Shown here: piece after piece, positions 8,130 to 15,669 of the stretch
Position numbering within the stretch: position 1 is the stretch's first letter
Layout: each line of letters starts with the position of its first letter
Assembly (NCBI GenBank): GCA_014190015.1
Contig: BJFT01000011.1
Coordinates: 1 to 32,064, forward strand
Source of the DNA: Actinomycetes bacterium
GTDB lineage: Bacteria; Actinomycetota; Actinomycetes; Nanopelagicales; Nanopelagicaceae
DNA length: 32,064 bases
Direction: 5' to 3'
Program-made: the position numbers and the translations under genes
Notes under the pieces: generated by a model
The model's database searches: none
What the model was told of the DNA's origin: nothing
What the model saw: the letters and a program-made list of their open reading frames with translations, nothing else

Positions 8130-10577
8130 ACGTACTACAGCCCCACATCGCTTGGCAGCTAGATCCGTTGCTGCTTCTCTCATTGCTGAAACCTCTTCAC
8201 CGGTCAATGTTCGATCCTCGGCTCTGAAGGTAAGAGTAAAAGCGAGAGATACTTTTCCATCGCCAATCTTGTCGTAACGATCAAAGAGGTTTATAGATTC
8301 AAGCAATTCGCCCGCTCCATCCATTAATGCTTGCTGAACTTCAAGGGCCGTAACAGTTGATTCAACGATCAACGCAACATCCTGTACAGCAGCTGGCATA
8401 ACACCTACGCGGTTAGGTCGAACCAATGAAGATTCTGGCAACGCACTCAGATTTATTGCAAACGCGCTTGATCGAGGTGGCAAGTTATATTGACTTAGAA
8501 TGCGTGGATGAATTTCTCCTGCATGCGCAACAACTTTGCCATCTACCAAGATTTCTGCACAACGACCTGGATGCCATGGCGCAAGATCCGAGCGTTTGAG
8601 GTCAAAATCCAAGTGACAAAGTTCAAGAATTTCTTGCGCAAATGAGACCGCATCACTCCATGCAAAATCAGTGGATTTACCTTGCCAGTTTTCAACTTCC
8701 TTTTTACCTACTAAAAGTCCGGAGACCATTTCAGTTTGCTCAGGAACAGATGCGAATATCTGGGATATCACTGAGTCTTTTGGGCGACTACCAGTTACAG
8801 GATTGACAAAAGTTTCAAGTTTCTTTGCACTTCTAAAGATCAAACCCATTTCGAAAATAGCGAAGTTTTGTGCGCCTCGACTGATATTGCGAGCTGCTAC
8901 TTCAATTAAACCCGGTACTAAATGCACGCGAAGAAGAGGGTTTTCATCAGACATTGGATTTGCTAATGCATAGGTTGAAGCCCGAGGACCTACAAATCCC
9001 ATATCGTCAATTGTTTTCTGATTTGTAAATGGAAATGTTAGAACTTCTGCGAACCCGCGATTTGCTAAAAATTGGGAAATGAAGCGTCTGCGTTTTTGAA
9101 TCGATGTCAGCGATGCGTGAATAGGTCGATTAGGCAGGTTAGAAGGGATACTGTCATAACCAATCATTCGGGCGACTTCTTCTGCTAAATCTGAAGCATT
9201 TGTTAAATCAGGACGCCATGATGGAGGGTCTATCATCCATTTTTTCTCATCAATATCGCAACCGACAGTTTGCAGCGCTTGAATGATCTGAGCATTTGAT
9301 ACTTCAAAACCTAAAATACTTGAAATATGAGTTGGATTTATTGTGAAAGTTGCTGGGAACTTGGGTTCACCAACGCTTACTGATTCAACATGCTGCGCCG
9401 TGCTGTGTTCTGAGAGCAACTGAACAAATCTAGCTGAAGCGAATTCTGCCAAAGAAGGATCTACTCCTCGTTCGAGCCTTCGTGATGCCTCGGATGAAAG
9501 TTTATGGCGACGCGAATTCTGTGCAATAGCGATTGGATTGAATCTGACAGCTTCGAGTGCAATCTCAGTAGTTTCTTCGGTGATCTCTGAATACAAACCA
9601 CCCAAAGTTCCAGCTAAAGCAAGAGCCCTTTCGTCATCACTCACCATTAAATCTTGGGGATCCAAGTTTCTCTCTTGCCCATCCAATGTTGTGAATTTCT
9701 CAGATTTACCTGCACGAACAATTCTCAATTTCCCCTTGATTTTTTTACGATCAAAAGCATGCAGGGGTTGACCGAGTTCGAGCATCACATAATTAGTTAC
9801 ATCAACAACTAAGGAAATCGATCGCATTCCCATCTTTTCAATCCGACGCTTCATCCAGATCGGCGTTGGAGCTTTGGGATCAAATTTCGACATAGTTCGA
9901 AGATAGAAAACAGATGCAGCATCTTTGTCTTCAATCTTTGGCTGTACGCCTTCTCCAGTTTTTTCAAATGTTAATCCTCGGAGTTTTTCTACAGGATCGC
10001 TAAATTTCAAACTAAAGGCTCCGGCAATTTCACGAGCTACTCCCCTGATGCTTAACGCATATCCACGATCAGGATTGACAGCGATGTCAAAAATAACGTC
10101 ATCAATCTGAAGCTTTTCGCGTACGTCATCCTTTATTGATACTTGCTCTTTATCGAAGACCATAATTCCAGCGTGATCATCACTGAGAGCCAACTCTTTA
10201 GCGGAACAGATCATTCCATTGGATGTTTTTCCGTATGTTTCACGAGCTGCGATGGCAAAATCTCCTGGTAATACAGCGCCCGGTAAAGCTGCTAAAACAA
10301 TATCGCCCACTTTGAAGTTAGTGGCTCCACAAATTACATAACGTGTTTGCTTTTCACCACAATCAAGACCTACATATCGAATTGGTTTCTTGAACTCGGT
10401 TATCTCTTCAATTGAAAGAACCTCAGCAAAAGATAAGGGGCCCTTGATATCAGAGCCTTGAAAAATAACATCTTCAACCTCAAAACCAACACGAACTAGA
10501 CCTTTACTTATTTCTTCAACAGTGAGAGAAGATGGAATCTCAACGAAATCCTTTATCCATGACAAAGGTGCGCGCAT
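8121..10577 (-). CDS. pheT: phenylalanine--tRNA ligase beta subunit
   Basis: Beta chain of the alpha2-beta2 Phe-tRNA synthetase, carrying tRNA-binding and editing modules. It is 818 aa, full length. In order: an EMAP/OB-fold tRNA-binding domain (about residues 40-155), the B3/B4 editing domain (about 210-380), the B5 domain (about 405-480), the catalytic-like core, and a C-terminal ferredoxin-like anticodon-binding domain (about 725-818) ending RCGAVVRTA. The start ATG shares its A with the pheS TAA (TAATG), giving tight coupling. The last codons contain half of an ArgR box belonging to the downstream argC operator. Confidence 0.97.
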   Translation of the reverse strand: MRAPLSWIKDFVEIPSSLTVEEISKGLVRVGFEVEDVIFQGSDIKGPLSFAEVLSIEEITEFKKPIRYVGLDCGEKQTRYVICGATNFKVGDIVLAALPGAVLPGDFAIAARETYGKTSNGMICSAKELALSDDHAGIMVFDKEQVSIKDDVREKLQIDDVIFDIAVNPDRGYALSIRGVAREIAGAFSLKFSDPVEKLRGLTFEKTGEGVQPKIEDKDAASVFYLRTMSKFDPKAPTPIWMKRRIEKMGMRSISLVVDVTNYVMLELGQPLHAFDRKKIKGKLRIVRAGKSEKFTTLDGQERNLDPQDLMVSDDERALALAGTLGGLYSEITEETTEIALEAVRFNPIAIAQNSRRHKLSSEASRRLERGVDPSLAEFASARFVQLLSEHSTAQHVESVSVGEPKFPATFTINPTHISSILGFEVSNAQIIQALQTVGCDIDEKKWMIDPPSWRPDLTNASDLAEEVARMIGYDSIPSNLPNRPIHASLTSIQKRRRFISQFLANRGFAEVLTFPFTNQKTIDDMGFVGPRASTYALANPMSDENPLLRVHLVPGLIEVAARNISRGAQNFAIFEMGLIFRSAKKLETFVNPVTGSRPKDSVISQIFASVPEQTEMVSGLLVGKKEVENWQGKSTDFAWSDAVSFAQEILELCHLDFDLKRSDLAPWHPGRCAEILVDGKVVAHAGEIHPRILSQYNLPPRSSAFAINLSALPESSLVRPNRVGVMPAAVQDVALIVESTVTALEVQQALMDGAGELLESINLFDRYDKIGDGKVSLAFTLTFRAEDRTLTGEEVSAMREAATDLAAKRCGAVVRTA

Positions 10578-11584
10578 TACAAACCAACTCCAAATTGGCG
10601 AGTGAATCTCAAATCACCTTCGACGATGTCATGCATATCAGTAATTCCATGTCGAACCATGAGGGTGCGTTCGAGTCCCATCCCAAAAGCGAAACCACTG
10701 AATTCATCGGTTTCAATTCCACATGTTTTAAGGACTCGTGGGTTAACCATTCCGCAGCCGCCCCATTCGATCCATTTGCCATTAAAGAAGACATCAACTT
10801 CTGCACTTGGTTCCGTGAAAGGGAAAAAAGATGGACGCAAGCGAGTTGTTACATCAGGTCCAAACATGTATCTAGCAAAATTGTCTAAAGTGCCTTTCAG
10901 GTGTGACATATTGATTCCGCGATCAATCACAAGTCCCTCAACTTGATGAAACACAGGACTATGTGTGGCATCTAATTCATCAGCACGAAAAGTGCGTCCG
11001 GGACAGATGACATAAATAGGAGGTTTTTTAGTAAGCATTGTTCTGATTTGAACCGGGGACGTATGAGTTCGCAGCACCATTCCAGACTCAAGGGGTTCGA
11101 CAAAGAATGTATCTTGCATGGTTCGAGCTGGATGATCTGCTGGAATATTTAATGCATCAAAATTGAGCCAACCAGATTCTAATTCAGGACCTTCTTCGAC
11201 GAAATATCCTTGTTCAACGAAAAAATCAGCAATGTCATTCTTGATAATACTAATTGGATGTAAACCACCTCGATGGGCTCTGCGTACGGGCAGTGTTATG
11301 TCAACAACTTCTTCTGCAAGCATCTTTTGATCGCGTTCATTTTCTAATCTCTGCGTCGCTTGCGCTAAAGCTTGCGCGATTGCAGATTTTGCATCTCCAA
11401 TAATTTTTCCATAAGAAGCCTTTTCTTCAGAAGATAGAGAACCAAGATTCCGAGACGCACCAGCTATTGATGATTTGTCGCCCGAGTGAAGCAAGCGCGC
11501 ACTCTTGAGTTCATCGAGATTTGTGGCTGATTTGAAAGCAGCGTTAGCAGCATCTACCCATCCTTGAATCTCTTCTGCATTCAT
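10577..11584 (-). CDS. pheS: phenylalanine--tRNA ligase alpha subunit
   Basis: Catalytic alpha chain that activates phenylalanine. The chosen start is ATG at 11584-11582 (MNAEEIQGWVDAANAAF), giving 335 aa, close to the usual 340-350. A longer reading from 11683 would run 74 nt into tsnR and add an unlike N-terminus. An N-terminal helical region (to about residue 90) is followed by the class II core: motif 2 FRADELDATHSPVFHQ at about 199-214 and motif 3 GFAFGMGLERTLMVRHGI at about 297-314. It lies 25 bp after tsnR and overlaps pheT by 1 nt. The gene order rplT-tsnR-pheS-pheT-argC is characteristic of actinobacteria. Confidence 0.96.
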   Translation of the reverse strand: MNAEEIQGWVDAANAAFKSATNLDELKSARLLHSGDKSSIAGASRNLGSLSSEEKASYGKIIGDAKSAIAQALAQATQRLENERDQKMLAEEVVDITLPVRRAHRGGLHPISIIKNDIADFFVEQGYFVEEGPELESGWLNFDALNIPADHPARTMQDTFFVEPLESGMVLRTHTSPVQIRTMLTKKPPIYVICPGRTFRADELDATHSPVFHQVEGLVIDRGINMSHLKGTLDNFARYMFGPDVTTRLRPSFFPFTEPSAEVDVFFNGKWIEWGGCGMVNPRVLKTCGIETDEFSGFAFGMGLERTLMVRHGITDMHDIVEGDLRFTRQFGVGL

Positions 11585-11591
11585 AGGCGAA

Positions 11592-11597
11592 AGTCTA
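11592..11597 (-). promoter_or_regulatory. possible internal -10 element before pheS
   Basis: Minus-strand TAGACT lies 7 nt before the pheS ATG in the 25-bp gap after tsnR. It resembles the TANNNT elements of the leaderless promoters in this window, but the gap is one base longer and no convincing -35 is present 17-18 nt upstream. Weak candidate for a pheS-specific start. Confidence 0.3.
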
Positions 11598-11609
11598 ATG
11601 CCTGACACT

Positions 11610-12401
11610 TTAAGAAGTCGGGATATTAGCCAATTGATACATGACGATGCTTGCTGCCGCAGAAAGATTGAGGCTTTCGGCATTGCCCGGCATCGGAATT
11701 TTCACAGGAAGTATTGAATTCTTCGAATCAGAAATTTCTTGTGCAGTATTCAAACCCCTGGCTTCATTGCCAAAAATTGCAACAACGGAACGATCAGCTC
11801 GTACCTTTGAAATAGGTAATTCTGCGGATGCATCCAGTGCAATAAATTGACAATCCCAATTAATTATTTCCTTTAAAGTAACGCCTTGAAATACAGGTAT
11901 GTGCCATAAAGATCCAACCGTACTGCGAACAACTTTCGGTGAGTAAATATCCACGCTATTTGGCGAAATTAAAACTGCGTCGAATCCGAAAGCATCTGCC
12001 GACCGGATAATCGTTCCAGCATTTCCGGGATCTTGAATTTCACTGAGATAAATAAACTTGCTAACGGATGATGAAATCACTGGAAACGCAGGCTGTGGGA
12101 TTCTGCAAATTGCGATTAAACCCTGCGGTGTAACGGTGTCTGACATCGCTCGTGCAACTTCATCAGAAATACTCAAAATCTCGCAAGAGGCTTGATTAAT
12201 GACATCTGCGTATTTTTCAAGCGCTGAATTCGTAATATAGATCGTCTGTAACTGAGGTCCAGACTTAGAGGCCAACGCTTCTTTTATGCATTGAATACCC
12301 TCGGCAATAAATGAGCCGGATTCGCTTCGTTCTTTTGCACCTCTAGAACTGATAAGAGCCTTAACTCTCCCGACGTGCGGAGAATTAAGGCTTTCGATCA
12401 T
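11610..12401 (-). CDS. SpoU/TrmH-family 23S rRNA 2'-O-methyltransferase (TsnR-like)
   Basis: SPOUT-class methyltransferase that methylates ribose 2'-OH in rRNA or tRNA using S-adenosylmethionine. It is 263 aa. An N-terminal substrate-binding domain (FIAEGIQCIKEAL, 31-43) precedes the knotted catalytic domain with the three family motifs: DPGNAGTIIRSADAFG (124-139), IFGNEARGL (209-217) and PMPGNAESLNLSAA (236-249). The position between rplT and pheS corresponds to tsnR of mycobacteria. The exact modified nucleotide cannot be assigned from sequence. It starts 9 nt after rplT with no obvious Shine-Dalgarno, so it is probably translated by coupling. Confidence 0.9.
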   Translation of the reverse strand: MIESLNSPHVGRVKALISSRGAKERSESGSFIAEGIQCIKEALASKSGPQLQTIYITNSALEKYADVINQASCEILSISDEVARAMSDTVTPQGLIAICRIPQPAFPVISSSVSKFIYLSEIQDPGNAGTIIRSADAFGFDAVLISPNSVDIYSPKVVRSTVGSLWHIPVFQGVTLKEIINWDCQFIALDASAELPISKVRADRSVVAIFGNEARGLNTAQEISDSKNSILPVKIPMPGNAESLNLSAAASIVMYQLANIPTS

Positions 12402-12410
12402 AAGTTCTAT

Positions 12411-12773
12411 TTATGCAGATGCAAGACTCTTACGAGCCACATCTACAAGAGCTTTGAAAGTTGCTGGATCATTCGTAGCTAATTCAGAAAGAATTCGACG
12501 ATCGATTTCAACTCCAGCACTCTTTAAACCTTGGATAAGGCGGTTATAAGTAAGACCGTTTTCACGACTTGCAGCATTGATTCGCTGAATCCATAGCTGC
12601 CGGAAATCGCCTTTTTTATCTTTACGGTCATTAAACGCATAAACCATTGAGTGCGTTACTTGCTCTTTCGCCTTTGTGAAAAGACGTGAACGTTGTCCGC
12701 GATAACCGCTGGCACGTTCTAGAGTTGTGCGACGCTTCTTTGCTGCGTGAACACCACGTTTTACTCTTGCCAT
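12411..12773 (-). CDS. rplT: 50S ribosomal protein L20
   Basis: Large-subunit assembly protein that binds 23S rRNA early. It is 120 aa, standard length, and begins [19 protein letters not shown], the highly basic, conserved L20 N-terminus. [16 protein letters not shown] (24-39) follows. A good Shine-Dalgarno (AAGGAGCG) precedes the ATG in the 14-nt gap after rpmI. In other bacteria L20 autoregulates the infC-rpmI-rplT operon by binding its leader mRNA. Whether that holds here is open, but the long structured leader before infC is suggestive. Confidence 0.97.
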   Translation of the reverse strand: MARVKRGVHAAKKRRTTLERASGYRGQRSRLFTKAKEQVTHSMVYAFNDRKDKKGDFRQLWIQRINAASRENGLTYNRLIQGLKSAGVEIDRRILSELATNDPATFKALVDVARKSLASA

Positions 12774-12787
12774 TTAATTCACGCTCC

Positions 12788-12985
12788 TTACTTCAAACCA
12801 AGCATGCGCTTGGCTGTAAATGTAGTTGATGGCTTTGCTGCTGACTCTGTGCTCAAGCGACGTGTAACACGTGAGGACTTGTGCTCAAGGAGATGGCGCT
12901 TGCCAGCACGCTCGTGCATAACTTTTCCGGTTCCTGTGATGCGAAAAGTCTTCTTCGCTCCACTGTGAGTCTTCATCTTTGGCAT
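12788..12985 (-). CDS. rpmI: 50S ribosomal protein L35
   Basis: Small basic large-subunit protein, 65 aa. It starts [21 protein letters not shown] and has the family block [19 protein letters not shown] (26-44). A clear AAGGAG Shine-Dalgarno lies 6 nt before the ATG in the 26-nt gap after infC. It is the middle gene of infC-rpmI-rplT. Confidence 0.97.
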   Translation of the reverse strand: MPKMKTHSGAKKTFRITGTGKVMHERAGKRHLLEHKSSRVTRRLSTESAAKPSTTFTAKRMLGLK

Positions 12986-13011
12986 TGTGCTCTCCTTAGT
13001 TCGGTTTCTCT

Positions 13012-13596
13012 TTACGCTTCTTCCGCTGCAGCTGCTTGCTCTTTAGCTTTGCGTGCTGCGCGTTGTTCAGCTACTGCTTCGGTCTTCTTCTTCGTCGGTC
13101 CTAATACCATTGTCATGTTTCGTCCCTCTTGTTTAGGGGCGAACTCCACAAACGCAACAAGTGCTACATCTTCTGCAAGACGTTGCAACAATTTGAAACC
13201 AAGTTCTGGTCTCGTCTGCTCTCTTCCACGGAACTGCATCGTTACCTTTACCTTGTCGCCACCCTTGAGGAATTTCTCGATGTGAGCACGCTTTGTCTCA
13301 TAATCGTGATTTTCAATCTTTGGTCGCATGCGCACTTCCTTAACCACAATGTGGGTTTGGTTCTGTCGCGCTTCCCGAGCCTTTTGTGCAATTTCGTACT
13401 TGTACTTTCCGAAATCCATAATCTTGCAAACGGGTGGATTGGCATCTGGTGCGATCTCGACTAGATCAAGACCAACTTCATCTGCCATCTTTAGCGCTGT
13501 ATCGATATCTACAACTCCAACTTGATCACCGGTGTATCCAATGAGTCGAATTTGAGGTGTGCGAATTCGATCGTTAATGCGCGGTTCAGTGCTGAT
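13012..13596 (-). CDS. infC: translation initiation factor IF-3, probable AUC start
   Basis: Binds the 30S subunit, keeps subunits apart and enforces fidelity of start-codon choice. The N-domain begins [20 protein letters not shown]; the linker and C-domain include [15 protein letters not shown] and [12 protein letters not shown]. An in-frame TTG at 13644 gives a 210-aa reading, but it has no Shine-Dalgarno. A strong AAGGAG (13602-13607) lies 5 nt before ATC at 13596-13594, exactly where the conserved (I)[11 protein letters not shown] homology starts. I therefore place the start at this AUC, giving 194 aa. Non-AUG starts such as AUU are known for infC and let IF-3 repress its own translation. 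The C-terminus ends in an Ala/Glu-rich tail. Confidence 0.93.
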   Translation of the reverse strand: MSTEPRINDRIRTPQIRLIGYTGDQVGVVDIDTALKMADEVGLDLVEIAPDANPPVCKIMDFGKYKYEIAQKAREARQNQTHIVVKEVRMRPKIENHDYETKRAHIEKFLKGGDKVKVTMQFRGREQTRPELGFKLLQRLAEDVALVAFVEFAPKQEGRNMTMVLGPTKKKTEAVAEQRAARKAKEQAAAAEEA

Positions 13597-13800
13597 TTGA
13601 GCTCCTTTTGGTTGATCGCGATTCGTACGCTTTGTGTGTTGCAAGCGCTACAAGAAAAACACCGCAAGGAGAATTGAAACGAACCAATTCGTAACCCTGA
13701 CAAACCATCTCGCCGTAGCGATGAAGGTGGGAGCGGTACTCCTCTTGCAGTAACTATGCAGTCACTGGTCTGGGGTGAAGATTACCCGATACGGGGTGGA
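13597..13800 (-). promoter_or_regulatory. infC structured 5' leader
   Basis: About 200 nt separate fabI from the AUC start of infC and hold no gene. On the minus-strand RNA I see several hairpins. CAGUGAC/GUUACUG closes a UGCAUA loop (13748-13767). GGAG/CUCC is at 13730-13742. A hairpin at 13706-13723 has CAUC-GC closing a UACG tetraloop. Downstream, CUCCUU (13666-13671) is exactly complementary to the AAGGAG Shine-Dalgarno of infC (13602-13607). This suggests a leader that can hide the ribosome-binding site. No promoter could be assigned confidently; a TTCACG/CAGATT pair near the fabI 3' end is weak. Confidence 0.5.
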
Positions 13801-13816
13801 AAGCGGAAATCTGCGC

Positions 13817-14584
13817 TCAGGCTCCCATAGCGTGAACGCCACCATCAACGTGGATGATCTCCCCCGTGGTTTTGCTAAACCAATCCGATAAAAGAGCAAC
13901 CGCGCCTTGGGCAGCGGGTACCGGATCATTTACATCCCACTGAAGTGGCGCTCGCTCATTCCACACCTTTTCAAATTCATCAAAACCAGGAATTGATTTA
14001 GCTGCCATGGTGCGAATTGGACCAGCAGCTATGAGGTTTACGCGAATATTTTTAGGACCTAAATCGCGCGCTAAATATCGTGAAGTAGATTCGAGGGCTG
14101 CTTTAGCCACTCCCATCCAGTCGTATTTCGGCCAAGCAACAGTTGCGTCAAAATCCAAACCTACGATCGATGCACTTTCCTTGAACAATGGAACACACGC
14201 CATAGATAAGGACTTCAAAGAATAAGCAGATACATGCATTGCAGTGGCAACGTCATCCCAAGATGTGTTTAAAAAGTTTCCACCTAATGCAGCTTCCGGA
14301 GCGAAACCAATTGAATGAACAACCCCATCTAGATGCGGTACGTGCTCACGAATGCGTGTTTCAAGAGAATCTAAATCTGCTTGATTAGTAACGTCCAATT
14401 CGATTACTGGTGCAGTCGATGGAAGACGACCAGAAATTCGTGTTGTCAAACTAAGTACACGGCCATAGGAAGAAAGCAAAACAGAAGCTCCTTCTTCCTG
14501 TGCTAAACGAGCAATATGAAATGCAATTGATGCATCCGTTAATACTCCAGTAACTAAAATATTCTTACCTTGTAATAAACCCAT
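13817..14584 (-). CDS. fabI: enoyl-[acyl-carrier-protein] reductase (NADH), InhA/FabI type
   Basis: Catalyses the last reduction in each round of type II fatty acid elongation. It is 255 aa with the SDR fold of the FabI/InhA group: N-terminal nucleotide site LVTGVLTDASIAFHIARLA (10-28), HSIGFAP (90-96), and the catalytic pair Y154 and K161 in the InhA-like block YDWMGVAKAALEST. LGPKNIRVNLIAAGPIRT follows at about 175-192. It directly follows fabG (TAAATG, no gap), matching the actinobacterial mabA-inhA operon. The Tyr-x6-Lys spacing is that of FabI, not of ordinary SDRs. Confidence 0.95.
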   Translation of the reverse strand: MGLLQGKNILVTGVLTDASIAFHIARLAQEEGASVLLSSYGRVLSLTTRISGRLPSTAPVIELDVTNQADLDSLETRIREHVPHLDGVVHSIGFAPEAALGGNFLNTSWDDVATAMHVSAYSLKSLSMACVPLFKESASIVGLDFDATVAWPKYDWMGVAKAALESTSRYLARDLGPKNIRVNLIAAGPIRTMAAKSIPGFDEFEKVWNERAPLQWDVNDPVPAAQGAVALLSDWFSKTTGEIIHVDGGVHAMGA

Positions 14585-15295
14585 TTAGTGCCCCATTCCT
14601 AAACCACCATCGACAGGGATTATTGCCCCTGTTATATAAGCCGCTTTATCCGAAGCTATGAATGAAACAACTTCAGCTATCTCTTGCGCATTGGAGAACC
14701 GGGCTAAAGGTATTGATTCTGCAATTTCATCACGACGTTTCTGATCTAAATCCGCTGTCATATCTGTTTCCACGAAGCCGGGAGCAATTACATTGGCTGT
14801 GATTCCTCGGCTTCCCAACTCACGAGCAAAAGAGCGAGCCATGCCAACTAGCCCTGCTTTACTAGCAGCGTAATTAACTTGACCAGCTGATCCCAACAAT
14901 GCAACGACAGAGCCGATGAAAATCAAACGACCTCTTTTTAATTTAAGTAAACCCTTTGTTGCTCGTCTTGCGACTCGAAATGCTCCCGTTAAATTTGTGT
15001 CGACTACATCCGCAAAATCCTCATCAGGCATACGCATAACCAACGCGTCTTTAGTTTTTCCAGCGTTACAAACAATTACTTCTGGAACTCCCCATGAACT
15101 TTCAATGAAGGTAAACGCATCCTCGACGCTCTGTGAGGATGAAACATCCAACTGCACGCAATCAAAACCAACAATTGCATCTCCAGATCGCGAACCGATA
15201 ACAACATGGAATCCATCGGCAGCCAGAGTTGAAGCAACAGCCAAACCAATTCCGCGATTTGCGCCAGTAACTAGGGCAATTGGTTTGGAAGACAT
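14585..15295 (-). CDS. fabG: 3-oxoacyl-[acyl-carrier-protein] reductase
   Basis: NADPH-dependent reduction of 3-ketoacyl-ACP in type II fatty acid synthesis. It is 236 aa, a classical SDR: cofactor motif TGANRGIG (10-17), CNAG (76-79), catalytic S129, Y142 and K146 (NYAASKAG), and a C-terminus INPVDGG-like VDGGLGMGH. It is the first gene of fabG-fabI, equivalent to mycobacterial mabA-inhA. Its ATG lies 6 nt after a TAGATT -10 element and has no Shine-Dalgarno, so a leaderless transcript is likely. It is divergent from the DUF3099 gene across 78 bp. Confidence 0.94.
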   Translation of the reverse strand: MSSKPIALVTGANRGIGLAVASTLAADGFHVVIGSRSGDAIVGFDCVQLDVSSSQSVEDAFTFIESSWGVPEVIVCNAGKTKDALVMRMPDEDFADVVDTNLTGAFRVARRATKGLLKLKRGRLIFIGSVVALLGSAGQVNYAASKAGLVGMARSFARELGSRGITANVIAPGFVETDMTADLDQKRRDEIAESIPLARFSNAQEIAEVVSFIASDKAAYITGAIIPVDGGLGMGH

Positions 15296-15301
15296 GCGAG
15301 A

Positions 15302-15331
15302 AATCTACTGGCTACTGCGGCGTAGGGTGAA
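15302..15331 (-). promoter_or_regulatory. fabG promoter, leaderless type
   Basis: Minus strand: -35 TTCACC at 15326-15331, an 18-nt spacer, and -10 TAGATT at 15302-15307, then TCTCGC and the fabG ATG. The transcription start is predicted at the start codon. The -35 is embedded in the dyad at 15324-15340. Confidence 0.68.
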
Positions 15332-15340
15332 TTTCGCCCT
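15324..15340. promoter_or_regulatory. operator-like dyad between fabG and DUF3099 gene
   Basis: AGGGTGAATTTCGCCCT is a 17-bp near-perfect palindrome: AGGG/CCCT and GAA/TTC arms are symmetric around a central base, with one asymmetric position per arm. It covers the fabG -35 and sits roughly 20 bp from the opposing -10 of the DUF3099 gene. It has the look of a repressor or activator site for the divergent pair. No specific regulator can be named from this window. Confidence 0.5.
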
Positions 15341-15361
15341 GCGACGTGTCTTTATCTCGCC

Positions 15362-15367
15362 TAGAAT
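15362..15367 (+). promoter_or_regulatory. -10 element of DUF3099 gene, leaderless type
   Basis: TAGAAT is followed by exactly six bases (CTTCGC) and the ATG at 15374. No good -35 hexamer is visible 17-18 bp upstream. The same TANNNT-N6-start layout as fabG, argC, SURF1 and ctaA supports it. Confidence 0.6.
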
Positions 15368-15373
15368 CTTCGC

Positions 15374-15649
15374 ATGGCTAAAGAAGAAGACGATGTGTAT
15401 GACATCACTAGTGCTCAAAAATCACTAAGTACAGATCAGCCTGCGCGACAACGTCGTTATTTTATTTCAATGATGGTTCGAACCGCGTGCTTTATTTTGA
15501 CAGTTATCCTTCCAAGTCCGTTTCGCTGGTTCGCTCTAGCCGGAGCAGTATTTTTGCCATACATCGCAGTTGTTGTTGCAAATGCAGGACGAGAAACAAT
15601 CGTTCCTGGCGCAGCAATACTAAAAAAGAAACCACGTTCTCTTTCGTAA
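15374..15649 (+). CDS. DUF3099 family small membrane protein
   Basis: A 91-aa protein of unknown function. It has an acidic N-terminus (AKEEDDVYDITSAQKSL), a basic RQRRYFISM motif at about residues 25-33, then two hydrophobic segments (about 34-46 and 50-70) separated by a short PSPFRWF turn, and a basic tail with KKKPRSLS. This two-helix RRYF pattern matches my recollection of DUF3099, an actinobacterial membrane family found near fabG-fabI and SURF1. It is divergent from fabG and 20 bp upstream of the SURF1 gene on the same strand. No catalytic residues are apparent. Confidence 0.78.
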   Translation: MAKEEDDVYDITSAQKSLSTDQPARQRRYFISMMVRTACFILTVILPSPFRWFALAGAVFLPYIAVVVANAGRETIVPGAAILKKKPRSLS

Positions 15650-15657
15650 AGTTGAGT

Positions 15658-15663
15658 TAAGGT
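15658..15663 (+). promoter_or_regulatory. -10 element of SURF1 gene, leaderless type
   Basis: TAAGGT lies in the 20-bp gap after the DUF3099 stop, followed by exactly six bases (ATTGCC) and the GTG start at 15670. There is no convincing -35. It would give SURF1 its own leaderless mRNA in addition to any read-through from the gene before it. Confidence 0.5.
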
Positions 15664-15669
15664 ATTGCC

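Noticed and set aside
10668-10682. tRNA T-loop-like GTTCGAGTCCC
   Set aside because: It lies in the coding sequence of pheS near motif 3 and has no acceptor stem or anticodon arm around it.
11610-11683. Longer pheS reading beginning at 11683
   Set aside because: It would overlap tsnR by 74 nt and add 33 residues unlike PheS; the ATG at 11584 gives the standard N-terminus.
12881-13285. 134-aa plus-strand open frame across rpmI and infC
   Set aside because: It lies antisense to two certain genes and has Ser/Ala-rich composition typical of reverse-strand shadows.
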